A program made the position numbers and the translations under genes. DNA of 64,000 nt from JBOCEF01 sp047610385. Its GTDB lineage: Bacteria; Pseudomonadota; Alphaproteobacteria; Rhodobacterales; Rhodobacteraceae. Of this stretch, positions 51,327 through 60,089 are shown piece by piece. Where the stretch lies: the NCBI GenBank assembly GCA_047610385.1, contig JBLGAC010000001.1, forward strand, positions 145,645 to 209,644, in the 5' to 3' direction. Within the stretch, counting starts at the first letter, position 1; each line of letters begins with the position of its first letter. The notes beneath the pieces were generated by a model. It had not been told where the DNA came from and ran no database searches. It worked only from the letters and a program-made list of their open reading frames with translations.

Positions 51327-51695
51327 TTATTTCTTCTTGCCAGCGATCGCCTTCGCAGGACCCTTGCGGGTGCGGGCGTTCGTGTGGGTGCGCTGACCAC
51401 GGGTGGGCAGGCCGCGACGATGACGCAGACCGCGGTAGCAGCCCAAATCCATCAGTCGCTTGATATTGACCGAAACTTCACGGCGCAGGTCGCCTTCGAC
51501 CTGCTGGTTGGCGTCGATATACTCGCGGATCGCGAGCACTTCGGCGTCAGAGAGTTCGTTCACACGACGGGCTTCCGAAACACCAACCGCTTCGCAGATC
51601 TTCTTGGCGGAGGTGTTGCCGATGCCGTGGATGTAGGTGAGGGCGATGTGAACCCGTTTGTTAGTCGGGATGTTCACGCCGGAAATGCGCGCCAA
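51327..51695 (-). CDS. rpsM: 30S ribosomal protein S13 (uS13)
   Basis: A 122-residue small-subunit head protein contacting the P-site tRNA. The N-terminus ARISGVNIPTNKRVHIALTY and the C-terminal LPTRGQRTHTNARTRKGP are diagnostic. It is separated from adk by 218 bases that carry a strong promoter, so it heads a transcript of rpsM-rpsK-rpoA-rplQ. Confidence 0.99.
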   Translation of the reverse strand: MARISGVNIPTNKRVHIALTYIHGIGNTSAKKICEAVGVSEARRVNELSDAEVLAIREYIDANQQVEGDLRREVSVNIKRLMDLGCYRGLRHRRGLPTRGQRTHTNARTRKGPAKAIAGKKK

Positions 51696-51865
51696 AGGTC
51701 GTCTCCGATCATTTCACGGCGCGCCCGGTGAAGCCCGGTAAGATGCGCCGCGTCATCTGTAAGTTGCAGAACGGGAACCCGCCCTACGTCGATGCCCGCT
51801 GGGGGCCGTCACCCCGAATTGCGTCAACGATAGGTCAACGCGACTCTTCGTGTCTGAGCGCGCGG

Positions 51866-51893
51866 AGTATATGAACGACTCAGGTGCCGTCAA
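51866..51893 (-). promoter_or_regulatory. Strong sigma70-type promoter before rpsM
   Basis: On the minus strand TTGACG (51888-51893) and TATACT (51866-51871) are separated by 16 bases, 171 bases before rpsM. The long leader that follows (51696-51865) has no recognised gene and may hold a control structure. Confidence 0.75.
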
Positions 51894-51913
51894 CCCCACG
51901 CGGTGGAATATCG

Positions 51914-52564
51914 TCAGCCGTCAAGCGCACCACGCACCGAGGCCGCGACATCGCCGATATCACCAAGGCCATCGATGCTCATGAGCTTGCCCTTGGCATG
52001 GTAGTAACCAATCAGGCGCGAGGTATCCCGGTAGTAGTTAAAAAGCCGCCTGCGCATGGCTTCTTCGTTGTCATCAGCGCGGTGCTTGAAGAAGTTCTCA
52101 GCACCACAATTGTCGCACACATGTTCCACCGCGGGGCGCTTGGTCACCTCGTGGTAAACCTCGCCGCATTTGCCGCAGGTAAACCGTCCGGTCACGCGCG
52201 CGATCAGCGCCTCGTCATCCACCTGCATCTCAACGACCTTGTCGAGCGTGAGGCCCTTGGACGCAAGCAGGACCTCAAGCGCGTCGGCCTGGGCGAGGGT
52301 GCGCGGAAAACCGTCGAAGATCATGCCCTTCGCGGCATCACCTGCTTCAATCCGCTCCTCGATCAGGCCAATGACGATCTCGTCTGTAACGAGATCGCCG
52401 CGCGCCATGATGTCCCTCACCTTCTCCCCAAGCGGTGTTCCCGCCGCCTGAGCTGCGCGAAGCATGTCGCCGGTGGAGAGCTGGACCATCCCCCGCACGT
52501 CGATCAGGACACGAGCCTGAGTGCCTTTGCCGGCGCCAGGCGGGCCGAGGAGGATGATGTTCAT
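51914..52564 (-). CDS. adk: Adenylate kinase
   Basis: A 216-residue enzyme that converts ATP and AMP to two ADP. The P-loop GPPGAGKGT is at 7-15 and the FDGFPRT block follows. The LID domain holds Cys130, Cys133, Cys150 and Cys153 in two C-x-x-C pairs, a zinc-binding LID as in Gram-positives. Its start overlaps the secY stop by four bases. This secY-adk order is usual in alphaproteobacteria. Confidence 0.98.
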   Translation of the reverse strand: MNIILLGPPGAGKGTQARVLIDVRGMVQLSTGDMLRAAQAAGTPLGEKVRDIMARGDLVTDEIVIGLIEERIEAGDAAKGMIFDGFPRTLAQADALEVLLASKGLTLDKVVEMQVDDEALIARVTGRFTCGKCGEVYHEVTKRPAVEHVCDNCGAENFFKHRADDNEEAMRRRLFNYYRDTSRLIGYYHAKGKLMSIDGLGDIGDVAASVRGALDG

Positions 52565-53901
52565 TTGCGCTTCTTCCCTTTGCCGCGGAGGCGTGATTTC
52601 TCAATCAGCCCCTCGTATTGATGCGCGAGCAGATGGCTCTGCACCTGGGTCACGGTATCCATCGTAACCGACACGACGATCAAAAGCGAAGTGCCTCCAA
52701 AGTAGAAGGGCACAGCAAGCTCAGCACGTAAGATCTCAGGCATCAGGCAGATGATCGAAAGATAGCCAGCGCCCAGAACCGTCAGTCGGTTCAGAACATA
52801 GTCCAGATATTCAGCGGTCTTTTTGCCGGGACGAATGCCAGGAACATAGCCACCGTTACGCTTCAGGTTGTCCGCCACATCCTCGGGGTTGAAAACAACC
52901 GCGGTGTAGAAGAACGAAAAGAACACGATCATGCTGACGAAGAATGCCAGATAAAGTGGCTGACCCGGCCCGAAATAGGCTGCGATCCAACCCAGCACGC
53001 CTGTGGTCCCTCCATCAGCGGAGAACCCAGCAATCGTGGCCGGCAGCAGCAGCAAAGACGACGCAAAGATCGGCGGAATCACTCCCGCGGTGTTGACCTT
53101 CAACGGCAGGAACGAATTTTCCCCGCCATACATCTTCTGCCCCACTTGGCGCTTGGGATACTGCACCAAGATCCGGCGCTGTGCGCGTTCGATGTACACC
53201 ACACCTGCGATCACGACGATCGCCAGCACAATGACCACCAGAATAACGAAGGCGGCAAGCTGGCCGGTGCGCCCCAGTTCAAAGACTTGAGCCAGCGCGC
53301 GCGGAAGCTCCGCGACTATGCCTGCATAGATGATCAGCGAGATGCCGTTGCCGATGCCACGGGCGGTGATCTGTTCACCCACCCACATCAGGAACATGGT
53401 GCCACCAACAAGGCTGATGACCGCCGAGGCCTGGAAGAACAGGCCCGGATCCATCGCAAGGCCCTGCCCCTCAAGCCCGACGGAGATGCCGTAGGCTTGG
53501 AAGGTGGCAAGGATCACCGTGCCGTAGCGTGTGTATTGGTTGATTTTGCGCCGGCCAGCCTCGCCATCCTTCTTCATCTTTTCCAGCTCAGGGACCATCG
53601 AGGTCATGAGCTGCATGATGATGGACGCCGAAATGTACGGCATGATTCCAAGGGTCAGGATCGCCATGCGGCTGACGGCACCGCCAGCGAACATGTTGAA
53701 CACGCCCAGAATCCCGCCCTGCGTCTGCTGGATGAATCCAGAGAGCGCGACCGGATCGATGCCCGGAAGCGGGATATACGTCCCGAGGCGGTAAATGATC
53801 AAAAGCCCCAGGGTGAACCAGATGCGGTTCTTGAGATCCTTGGCCTTGCCGAAGGTGCCCCAGGACAGGTTCGCCGCCATCTGCTCTGCTGCTGATGCCA
53901 T
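52561..53901 (-). CDS. secY: Preprotein translocase subunit SecY
   Basis: A 446-residue channel protein with ten membrane helices forming the core of the Sec translocon. The plug region (IPLPGIDPVALSGF), the GIMPYISASIIMQLM segment and the C-terminal cytoplasmic loop RPGKKTAEYLDYVLNRLT are intact. It lies 88 bases after rplO and is coupled to adk. No rpmJ gene follows it. Confidence 0.99.
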   Translation of the reverse strand: MASAAEQMAANLSWGTFGKAKDLKNRIWFTLGLLIIYRLGTYIPLPGIDPVALSGFIQQTQGGILGVFNMFAGGAVSRMAILTLGIMPYISASIIMQLMTSMVPELEKMKKDGEAGRRKINQYTRYGTVILATFQAYGISVGLEGQGLAMDPGLFFQASAVISLVGGTMFLMWVGEQITARGIGNGISLIIYAGIVAELPRALAQVFELGRTGQLAAFVILVVIVLAIVVIAGVVYIERAQRRILVQYPKRQVGQKMYGGENSFLPLKVNTAGVIPPIFASSLLLLPATIAGFSADGGTTGVLGWIAAYFGPGQPLYLAFFVSMIVFFSFFYTAVVFNPEDVADNLKRNGGYVPGIRPGKKTAEYLDYVLNRLTVLGAGYLSIICLMPEILRAELAVPFYFGGTSLLIVVSVTMDTVTQVQSHLLAHQYEGLIEKSRLRGKGKKRK

Positions 53902-53989
53902 GCGCTCCGCCCTCCATGGATGCGCCGCCCGGACGGGATGTCCGCGGCGGCGCTTAGTTAACTAATTGCCGGGGCGCGCCCCTGCAATC

Positions 53990-54481
53990 TCATTCGTTAG
54001 CCGCGGCACCTTTGGTGGGCAGAACCACCGGCAGGGTCACGGTACCGCCAGCGGCTTCCACCGCGGCGAGCGCCGCTTTGGACGCACCGGTCACGGTCAG
54101 ATTAACGGCCTGCTTCAGCGCACCACGCCCGAGGACGCGAACGCCATCCAGCTTGCGGCGCACGAGTCCCGAGGCCACGAGCACGTCTTCGGTCAGCGCC
54201 ACGGACGCGTCAAGTTTGCCGTCGTCGATGAACTTCTGGATGCTGTCCAGATTGACCGCAGAGAATTTCTTTTGGTTCGGCGGCGTGAAGCCACGCTTGG
54301 GCAGGCGGCGATAGAGCGGCATCTGCCCGCCCTCAAAACCGTTGAGCGCGACGCCTGAACGGGAAGACTGGCCTTTGATGCCGCGTCCACCCATTTTGCC
54401 CGTGCCCGAACCGGGACCACGACCAACACGCTTTTTCGACTTGGTGGCGCCGGGGTTGTCCCGAAGTTCATTGAGTTTCAT
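53990..54481 (-). CDS. rplO: 50S ribosomal protein L15 (uL15)
   Basis: A 163-residue large-subunit assembly protein. The Gly-rich N-terminus KKRVGRGPGSGTGKMGGRG and the LPKRGFTPP segment are diagnostic. The gap of 150 bases to rpmD contains a long stem-loop. The C-terminal tail is slightly longer than in E. coli. Confidence 0.98.
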   Translation of the reverse strand: MKLNELRDNPGATKSKKRVGRGPGSGTGKMGGRGIKGQSSRSGVALNGFEGGQMPLYRRLPKRGFTPPNQKKFSAVNLDSIQKFIDDGKLDASVALTEDVLVASGLVRRKLDGVRVLGRGALKQAVNLTVTGASKAALAAVEAAGGTVTLPVVLPTKGAAANE

Positions 54482-54572
54482 GACGCGTCTCCTTCTTGTC
54501 GGACGCCCGCGGCCGCGTCATCAGCGGCGGGCCCATCGACCAAATGAACCGCCCAGAACCCCGGACGGGGAA

Positions 54573-54605
54573 GGCGGCGCGCCCTGTATTAAAGGGCGCG
54601 CCGCC
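54573..54605. other. Stem-loop between rpmD and rplO
   Basis: A perfect 13-base-pair inverted repeat (54573-54585 with 54593-54605), loop GTATTAA, in the 150-base gap. There is no U-tract on the minus strand; a processing or partial termination role is likely. Confidence 0.7.
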
Positions 54606-54631
54606 GGATCTTCAAGCCGTCCCTTTCGGGC

Positions 54632-54820
54632 TCAGGCCTTTTCTTCGACGATCTGCACCAGGTGCGGAATGCTTTCCGCCATGCCGCGGACTGAGGGAGT
54701 GTCCTCAAGCACACGAACCTTGTGCATTTTGTTCAGCCCGAGACCGATGAGGGTCGCGCGCTGGCTCGCCGGACGGCGGATCGGAGAGCCGATCTGCTTG
54801 ACGGTGATGGTCTTGGTCAT
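54632..54820 (-). CDS. rpmD: 50S ribosomal protein L30 (uL30)
   Basis: A 62-residue large-subunit protein. The N-terminus TKTITVKQIGSPIRRPASQR and LGLNKMHKVRVLEDTPSVRG are diagnostic. It starts 16 bases after rpsE. Confidence 0.98.
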   Translation of the reverse strand: MTKTITVKQIGSPIRRPASQRATLIGLGLNKMHKVRVLEDTPSVRGMAESIPHLVQIVEEKA

Positions 54821-54836
54821 CGCTCAATCTTTCCGA

Positions 54837-55406
54837 TCAGGCGTCGACGGTCTCGGCCGTTTCGGCCGGGGCGTCGTCGCGTTTGGGAAGGATGTCGGCG
54901 ACTTTCTTGCCGCGACGCGAAGCAACCTGACGGGGAGACTGCGACAGCTTGAGGCCATCGATGGTCGCCCGGATCATGTTGTACGGGTTCTGCGAACCCA
55001 ACGACTTCGCAACCACATCCTGAATGCCAAGCATTTCGAACACGGCGCGCATCGGGCCGCCCGCGATGATGCCGGTACCCTGAGGAGCGGTCCGCATCAC
55101 GACTTTGCCGGCGCCGTGGCGACCTTCCATGTCATGGTGCAGGGTCCGACCCTCACGCAGGGGCACACGGATCATCTGCCGCTTGGCCTGCTCGGTGGCC
55201 TTGCGGATTGCCTCGGGGACTTCGCGGGCCTTGCCCTTACCGAAGCCCACGCGGCCTTTTTGGTCGCCAACAACGACAAGTGCTGCAAAGCCGAAGCGTT
55301 TGCCGCCCTTTACCGTCTTGGACACCCGGTTGATCGCAACAAGGCGATCAGCAAATTCCGGGTCTTCACGCTCGCGGCGGTCACGCCGATCATCATTTCT
55401 GGCCAT
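54837..55406 (-). CDS. rpsE: 30S ribosomal protein S5 (uS5)
   Basis: A 189-residue small-subunit protein important for decoding accuracy. The DRLVAINRVSKTVKGGKRFG segment and the GTGIIAGGPMRAVFEMLGI block are diagnostic. An Arg/Asp-rich N-terminal leader precedes the fold. It starts 10 bases after rplR. Confidence 0.99.
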   Translation of the reverse strand: MARNDDRRDRREREDPEFADRLVAINRVSKTVKGGKRFGFAALVVVGDQKGRVGFGKGKAREVPEAIRKATEQAKRQMIRVPLREGRTLHHDMEGRHGAGKVVMRTAPQGTGIIAGGPMRAVFEMLGIQDVVAKSLGSQNPYNMIRATIDGLKLSQSPRQVASRRGKKVADILPKRDDAPAETAETVDA

Positions 55407-55416
55407 GATCGCCTCC

Positions 55417-55776
55417 TCAGAACTTCAGGCCGCCGGCGCGCGCAGCGTCGGCAAGGGCCTTGAGTTTACCGTGGAACAGGTAGCCCCCACGGTCGAAGAC
55501 CACTTCCTCGACACCCGCGGCTTTGGCGCGCTCGGCAATGATATTGCCGATCTTTGCCGCAGCGTCACAGTTGGTTTTGCCGAGAAGGCCGTGATCTTTT
55601 TCCATGGTGGAGGCGGCGCAAAGGGTGATGCCCTGAACGTCGTCAATCACCTGGACCGAAATGTTCTTGTTCGAACGATGCACCGACAAACGCGGCTTAT
55701 CCCCCGAGAACTTTTTAAGCCGATTCCGGACGCGCATGCGGCGTTTTAGGAACAGGCTGCGTTTGGTGTTCGCCAT
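55417..55776 (-). CDS. rplR: 50S ribosomal protein L18 (uL18)
   Basis: A 119-residue protein that binds 5S rRNA. The segment PRLSVHRSNKNISVQVIDD and the C-terminal VVFDRGGYLFHGKLKALADA are diagnostic. It starts 12 bases after rplF. Confidence 0.98.
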   Translation of the reverse strand: MANTKRSLFLKRRMRVRNRLKKFSGDKPRLSVHRSNKNISVQVIDDVQGITLCAASTMEKDHGLLGKTNCDAAAKIGNIIAERAKAAGVEEVVFDRGGYLFHGKLKALADAARAGGLKF

Positions 55777-55788
55777 CTCATGCGCTCC

Positions 55789-56322
55789 TTACTTTTTCTT
55801 ACCTTCCTTGCGGAAGATATATTCGCCCTTGTAACGGATTCCCTTGCCTTTATAGGGCTCAGGCTTCCGCCACTCCCGGATGTTCGCTGCCACCTGCCCG
55901 ACCAACTGCTGGTCGATGCCGGTGACCTCGATCTCCGTGGGCTTGGCGCACTTGATGTCAATCCCCGAGGGGATCGCGAACTCGACGTCGTGAGAATAAC
56001 CGAGGGTCATCTTCAGGGTCGAGCCCTGAACGGCGGCACGGTAGCCGACGCCCAAGATCTCGAGCTCCTTCTTGAAGCCCTCAGTCACGCCCGTTACCAG
56101 GTTTTGAACCTGGGTCCGGGTCATGCCCCACTGCTGACGCGCACGCTTAGAAGAGCCGCGCGGCTTCACGGAGACGGACGAGCCGTCAAGCGTGACATCA
56201 ACATCGTCGGTGGCGGTGAAGCTGCGAAGCCCTTTGGGCCCCGTCACTTCGATGGTCTGGCCGGAGAGCGTCGCGGAGACGCCGCCGGGCAGTTCGATCG
56301 GTTTCTTGCCGATGCGAGACAT
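55789..56322 (-). CDS. rplF: 50S ribosomal protein L6 (uL6)
   Basis: A 177-residue large-subunit protein near the factor-binding site. The start MSRIGKKPIELPGGV at 56322 is the family N-terminus; the frame is open upstream but overlaps rpsH. The C-terminal IREWRKPEPYKGKGIRYKGE is diagnostic. It starts 13 bases after rpsH. Confidence 0.99.
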   Translation of the reverse strand: MSRIGKKPIELPGGVSATLSGQTIEVTGPKGLRSFTATDDVDVTLDGSSVSVKPRGSSKRARQQWGMTRTQVQNLVTGVTEGFKKELEILGVGYRAAVQGSTLKMTLGYSHDVEFAIPSGIDIKCAKPTEIEVTGIDQQLVGQVAANIREWRKPEPYKGKGIRYKGEYIFRKEGKKK

Positions 56323-56335
56323 AGCGGAAGCCTCC

Positions 56336-56734
56336 TTAGAACACCGTGCAGAGGACTTCACCGCCAACGTTGGCGGATCGGGCCTGTGCATCGGTCATGA
56401 CGCCCTTCGACGTGGACACGATGGCCACACCGAGGCCCTGACGGACCTGCGGAATTTCCTTCACGCCCGTATAGACGCGGCGACCGGGGGTCGAGACCCG
56501 GCGAACTTCACGGATGACGGGTTCACCATCGAAGTACTTGAGAGAGATCTCAAACTCCGGGAAACCCGACTTGCCGTCAACCTTCTCATACCCACGGATA
56601 AAGCCTTCCGAGGCGAGAACATCGAGCACCCAACCCTGCACTTTCGAGACATGGCTGCGAACGGTCGATTTGCGTCGCATCTGCGCGTTGCGGATGCGGG
56701 TCAGCATATCGCCGATGGGATCGTTGATAGACAT
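56336..56734 (-). CDS. rpsH: 30S ribosomal protein S8 (uS8)
   Basis: A 132-residue small-subunit protein that binds helix 21 of 16S rRNA and usually represses the spc operon by binding its mRNA. The N-terminus NDPIGDMLTRIRNAQMRRK and the STSKGVMTDAQAR block are diagnostic. It starts 11 bases after rpsN. Confidence 0.99.
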   Translation of the reverse strand: MSINDPIGDMLTRIRNAQMRRKSTVRSHVSKVQGWVLDVLASEGFIRGYEKVDGKSGFPEFEISLKYFDGEPVIREVRRVSTPGRRVYTGVKEIPQVRQGLGVAIVSTSKGVMTDAQARSANVGGEVLCTVF

Positions 56735-56745
56735 CTACGTACTCC

Positions 56746-57051
56746 TCACCAGCTCGATTTGACCATGCCGGGGATCTGGCCGCTTGAGGCCAGGTCACGC
56801 AGCGCGATACGGGACATTTTGAGTTTCCGGTAGTAGGCCCGGGGACGTCCCGAGATTTCACACCGGTTGCGAAGACGCGTGGCGGAAGAGCTCCGCGGCA
56901 GCTTCGCAAGTTTCATCGAAAGCTTCACCCGATCCGAGAGCTTAAGCTCCGGATTGCGGATCTGCTCTTTGAGCGCAGCGCGCTTGCTCGCGTACTTGTC
57001 GACGAGCTTCTGGCGCTTTTTTTCACGCTCGATCATGCTGACTTTGGCCAT
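56746..57051 (-). CDS. rpsN: 30S ribosomal protein S14 (uS14)
   Basis: A 101-residue small-subunit head protein of the long, zinc-free form: only one Cys is present, so no C-x-x-C pairs. The block RNRCEISGRPRAYYRKLKMS and the C-terminal GQIPGMVKSSW are diagnostic. It starts 16 bases after rplE. Confidence 0.99.
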   Translation of the reverse strand: MAKVSMIEREKKRQKLVDKYASKRAALKEQIRNPELKLSDRVKLSMKLAKLPRSSSATRLRNRCEISGRPRAYYRKLKMSRIALRDLASSGQIPGMVKSSW

Positions 57052-57067
57052 ATCGGTCTCCCTCGCC

Positions 57068-57628
57068 TCAGCTCGTGAACGGCATGTTGAAGTGCGTCAG
57101 AAGCGCCTTCGCCTCCGCGTCCGAAGGCGCGGTGGTCCCGATGACAATGTCCATGCCCCACATCTGGTCGATGCGGTCATAGTCAATCTCGGGAAACACG
57201 ATGTGCTCACGCAGGCCCAGGGCATAGTTGCCTCGGCCGTCGAAAGAGGTCGGCTTCGTTCCGCGGAAGTCGCGCACGCGCGGCAATGCGACGGTAATCA
57301 GACGGTCGAGAAACTCGTACATCTTGTTACCACGAAGGGTGACCTTGACACCCAGCGGCATGTCTTCACGCACCTTGAACCCGGCGATCGAGTTCTTGGC
57401 TTTCGTGATGACCGGACGCTGACCGGCGATTTTGGTCATTTCATCGAAGGCGATCTTGATCTTCTTCGAGTCGCTGACCGCTTCGCCGACGCCCATGTTG
57501 AGAACGATTTTCTCAAGGCGCGGAATCTGCATGTCGTTCTTGTAGCCGAACTCTTCCTTCAACGCCGGACGGATCATGTCCTTGTACAGCGTCTTCAGGC
57601 GCGGCGTATAATCGGCTGCATCAAGCAT
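57068..57628 (-). CDS. rplE: 50S ribosomal protein L5 (uL5)
   Basis: A 186-residue protein of the central protuberance, binding 5S rRNA and P-site tRNA. The segments YKNDMQIPRLEKIVLNMGVG and GLREHIVFPEIDYD are diagnostic. The start at 57628 overlaps the rplX end by eight bases. A frame open further upstream is not credible. Confidence 0.99.
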   Translation of the reverse strand: MLDAADYTPRLKTLYKDMIRPALKEEFGYKNDMQIPRLEKIVLNMGVGEAVSDSKKIKIAFDEMTKIAGQRPVITKAKNSIAGFKVREDMPLGVKVTLRGNKMYEFLDRLITVALPRVRDFRGTKPTSFDGRGNYALGLREHIVFPEIDYDRIDQMWGMDIVIGTTAPSDAEAKALLTHFNMPFTS

Positions 57629-57935
57629 CGATAACCTCCCCCGACTTTTTGGCGAAGCGGACCTTCTTGCCATCGACGTCCTTGAAGCCGATCCGCGTGG
57701 GACCACCTTCTTTGGGGTCGAGATAGGCGAGGTTGCTCAGCTCAATGGAAGCTTCCTTGGCAATCCGGCCGCCTTCGGCGTTCGGGCTGGCACGCAGGTG
57801 ACGGGTCACCATGTTCACGCCTCCGACCAGGGCACGATTTGCGGCGGGCAAAACCCGAAGAATCTCGCCCTCCTTGCCCTTGTCCTTGCCAGTGAGAACG
57901 ACGACCTTGTCGCCCTTTTTCAGCTTGGCAGCCAT
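57621..57935 (-). CDS. rplX: 50S ribosomal protein L24 (uL24)
   Basis: A 104-residue assembly-initiating protein of the large subunit. The KOW motif lies near the start (KKGDKVVVLTGKDKGKEG). The ATG at 57935 shares one base with the rplN stop. It overlaps rplE by eight bases. Confidence 0.98.
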   Translation of the reverse strand: MAAKLKKGDKVVVLTGKDKGKEGEILRVLPAANRALVGGVNMVTRHLRASPNAEGGRIAKEASIELSNLAYLDPKEGGPTRIGFKDVDGKKVRFAKKSGEVIDA

Positions 57936-58303
57936 CACAGCACCTCCGGAGCGAGCGACACGATCTTCATGAAGTTCTTGCCACGAAGCTCACGCACGAC
58001 CGGGCCGAAGATACGGGTTCCGACCGGCTCGAGGTTGTTGTTCAGGATAACCGCGGCATTGCCGTCGAAACGGATGGCAGAACCATCATCACGACGAACT
58101 TCCTTGGCGGTGCGAACGACGACGGCCTTGCGGACGTCACCCTTCTTCACACGGCCGCGGGGGATGGCCTCCTTAACGGAGACCACGATGATGTCCCCGA
58201 CCGACGCGTACTTACGTTTCGCGCCGCCGAGAACTTTGATGCACTGCACTCGGCGGGCGCCCGAATTATCGGCGACCTCGAGATTGGTCTGCATCTGGAT
58301 CAT
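57935..58303 (-). CDS. rplN: 50S ribosomal protein L14 (uL14)
   Basis: A 122-residue protein at the subunit interface. The N-terminus MIQMQTNLEVADNSGARRVQ and the C-terminal FMKIVSLAPEVL are diagnostic. It lies 73 bases after rpsQ and is coupled to rplX. Confidence 0.99.
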   Translation of the reverse strand: MIQMQTNLEVADNSGARRVQCIKVLGGAKRKYASVGDIIVVSVKEAIPRGRVKKGDVRKAVVVRTAKEVRRDDGSAIRFDGNAAVILNNNLEPVGTRIFGPVVRELRGKNFMKIVSLAPEVL

Positions 58304-58376
58304 GGCTGATCACTCCCGACCTGCAGGGACGGTGCCCTGCGGTTTCGATAAGATGGAAAGGTGAAATCGAAGAGGC

Positions 58377-58613
58377 TCATGCCTCGTCGATCACCACCTC
58401 CCACCGCTTGGTTTTCGAGATCGGCTGACATTCGCGAATGCGAACGGCATCGCCGATTTTGAACTGCTCATTGGCGTCGTGGGCGCGGTAGCGCTTGGAC
58501 TTCCGGATGGTCTTCTTCATCACCGGATGGGTGAAGCGACGTTCAACCGAGACCGTGACGGTCTGGGTGTTCTGGTCGCCAACCACTGTGCCGGTCAGAA
58601 TGCGCTTGGGCAT
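58377..58613 (-). CDS. rpsQ: 30S ribosomal protein S17 (uS17)
   Basis: A 78-residue small-subunit assembly protein. The N-terminus PKRILTGTVVGDQNTQTVTV and the IRECQPISKTKRWEVV block are diagnostic. It starts one base after rpmC. Confidence 0.98.
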   Translation of the reverse strand: MPKRILTGTVVGDQNTQTVTVSVERRFTHPVMKKTIRKSKRYRAHDANEQFKIGDAVRIRECQPISKTKRWEVVIDEA

Positions 58614-58614
58614 C

Positions 58615-58833
58615 TCAGGCCTCTCCCGTCTCGGACGCCGCTGATGCGACGGCCTTCTGGTTCAGGATTGTTTTGACCCGGGCGACGCTGCGACGAGTCA
58701 CAGTCATCTTGTGGGTTTGCTCGGCTTGGCCAGTGGCGGCCTGGAAACGCATATTGAATGCCTCCTTCTTCAGCGCGACGAGCTTCTCGCGCAGCTGATC
58801 GGGGGTCATGTCGCGCAGTTCAGCGGCTTTCAT
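58615..58833 (-). CDS. rpmC: 50S ribosomal protein L29 (uL29)
   Basis: A 72-residue helical protein at the tunnel exit. The segment ELRDMTPDQLREKLVALKKE and AFNMRFQAATGQ are diagnostic. The ATG at 58833 is chosen; a GTG two codons upstream lies nearer to the GAGGA ribosome site and cannot be excluded. Confidence 0.97.
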   Translation of the reverse strand: MKAAELRDMTPDQLREKLVALKKEAFNMRFQAATGQAEQTHKMTVTRRSVARVKTILNQKAVASAASETGEA

Positions 58834-58864
58834 GTCCACGTAATCCTCTTGCGGAACGACTGTT

Positions 58865-58939
58865 GCGGGCCTTGGGCCCGCTTAGGTCGGTTAAAGCACA
58901 ACAGAGGTGAAGGGAGGGCCGCCCCCGAGGGAGCGGCCC
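58865..58939. other. Two stem-loops in the rplP-rpmC gap
   Basis: GCGGGCC-TTG-GGCCCGC (58865-58881) and GGGCCGC...GCGGCCC (58916-58922 with 58933-58939) occupy most of the 112-base gap. Neither has a U-tract. They resemble the hairpins at other borders of this operon. Confidence 0.6.
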
Positions 58940-58945
58940 ACACCA

Positions 58946-59359
58946 TCACCAGTCTTCGCGCTGAACGAATCGGCATTTGACGGGCAGCTTCATAGCCGCC
59001 AATCGCAGTGCCTCCCTTGCCACAGGCTCGGTGACGCCGTCAATCTCGAACATCACACGACCAGGTTTGACCTTGGCCGCCCAATATTCAACGGAGCCCT
59101 TACCTTTACCCATGCGGACCTCGGTCGGCTTCTGGGTGACAGGAACGTCGGGGAAAATACGGATCCAGACGCGGCCCTGACGCTTCATATGACGCGTCAT
59201 GGCACGACGGGCGGCCTCGATCTGGCGCGCGGTGACGCGCTCCGGCTCGATGGCTTTAAGCCCGAAGGATCCGAAATTCAGGTCCGCGCCGCCTTTGGCC
59301 ACACCATGGATGCGGCCTTTATGCTGCTTGCGGAACTTTGTGCGCTTCGGCGAAAGCAT
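58946..59359 (-). CDS. rplP: 50S ribosomal protein L16 (uL16)
   Basis: A 137-residue protein near the A-site and peptidyl transferase centre. The N-terminus MLSPKRTKFRKQHKGRIHG and the block WIRIFPDVPVTQKPTEVRMG are diagnostic. It starts 19 bases after rpsC. Confidence 0.99.
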   Translation of the reverse strand: MLSPKRTKFRKQHKGRIHGVAKGGADLNFGSFGLKAIEPERVTARQIEAARRAMTRHMKRQGRVWIRIFPDVPVTQKPTEVRMGKGKGSVEYWAAKVKPGRVMFEIDGVTEPVAREALRLAAMKLPVKCRFVQREDW

Positions 59360-59378
59360 TTTCTATCTCTCCTTCCGC

Positions 59379-60089
59379 TCAGTCGCGACGGGGCGGACGG
59401 CCACCGCCGCCGCCACCTTCCTGCATGGTCGCCATACGGCGGTCATGCGCGGACGGATCATGTTCGAGGATCTCACCTTTAAAGATCCAGGTCTTGATCC
59501 CGATGATGCCATAGGCTGTCTTTGCCTCGACATGTGCGTAGTCGATGTCCGCACGAAGGGTATGCAGGGGCACGCGGCCCTCACGGTACCATTCGGTGCG
59601 GGCGATCTCTGCGCCGCCCAGACGGCCGGCGCAGTTGATCCGGATGCCCAGGGCACCCATGCGCATCGCACTCTGAACCGCACGTTTGATGGCGCGACGG
59701 AAGGCAATGCGGCGCTCGAGCTGCTGGGCGATGTTCTCGCCGACCAGACGGGCGTCGATCTCGGGCTTGCGGACCTCAACAATGTTGAGGTGCAGTTCCG
59801 ACGCAGTGAGCTCCGACAGCTGCTTGCGCAGCTTTTCGATGTCGGCGCCTTTTTTACCGATGATCACGCCCGGACGCGCAGTGTGAATGGTCACACGGCA
59901 TTTCCGATGCGGACGCTCGATGATCACGCGGGAAATCCCGGCGGCACCGCAGGTCTTGCGGATGAATTTGCGCATCCGAAGATCTTCATGGAGCAGATCG
60001 CCGTACTCGCGCGTCGGCGCGTACCAGCGGCTGTCCCAAGTGCGGTTGACCTGCAGGCGCAGGCCGATCGGATTGACCTTATTGCCCAT
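59379..60089 (-). CDS. rpsC: 30S ribosomal protein S3 (uS3)
   Basis: A 236-residue protein at the mRNA entry channel with a KH domain (VIIGKKGADIEKLRKQL near residues 65-81). The N-terminus GNKVNPIGLRLQVNRTWDSR is diagnostic. The C-terminal tail is Gly-rich. Its ATG shares a base with the rplV stop. Confidence 0.99.
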   Translation of the reverse strand: MGNKVNPIGLRLQVNRTWDSRWYAPTREYGDLLHEDLRMRKFIRKTCGAAGISRVIIERPHRKCRVTIHTARPGVIIGKKGADIEKLRKQLSELTASELHLNIVEVRKPEIDARLVGENIAQQLERRIAFRRAIKRAVQSAMRMGALGIRINCAGRLGGAEIARTEWYREGRVPLHTLRADIDYAHVEAKTAYGIIGIKTWIFKGEILEHDPSAHDRRMATMQEGGGGGGRPPRRD

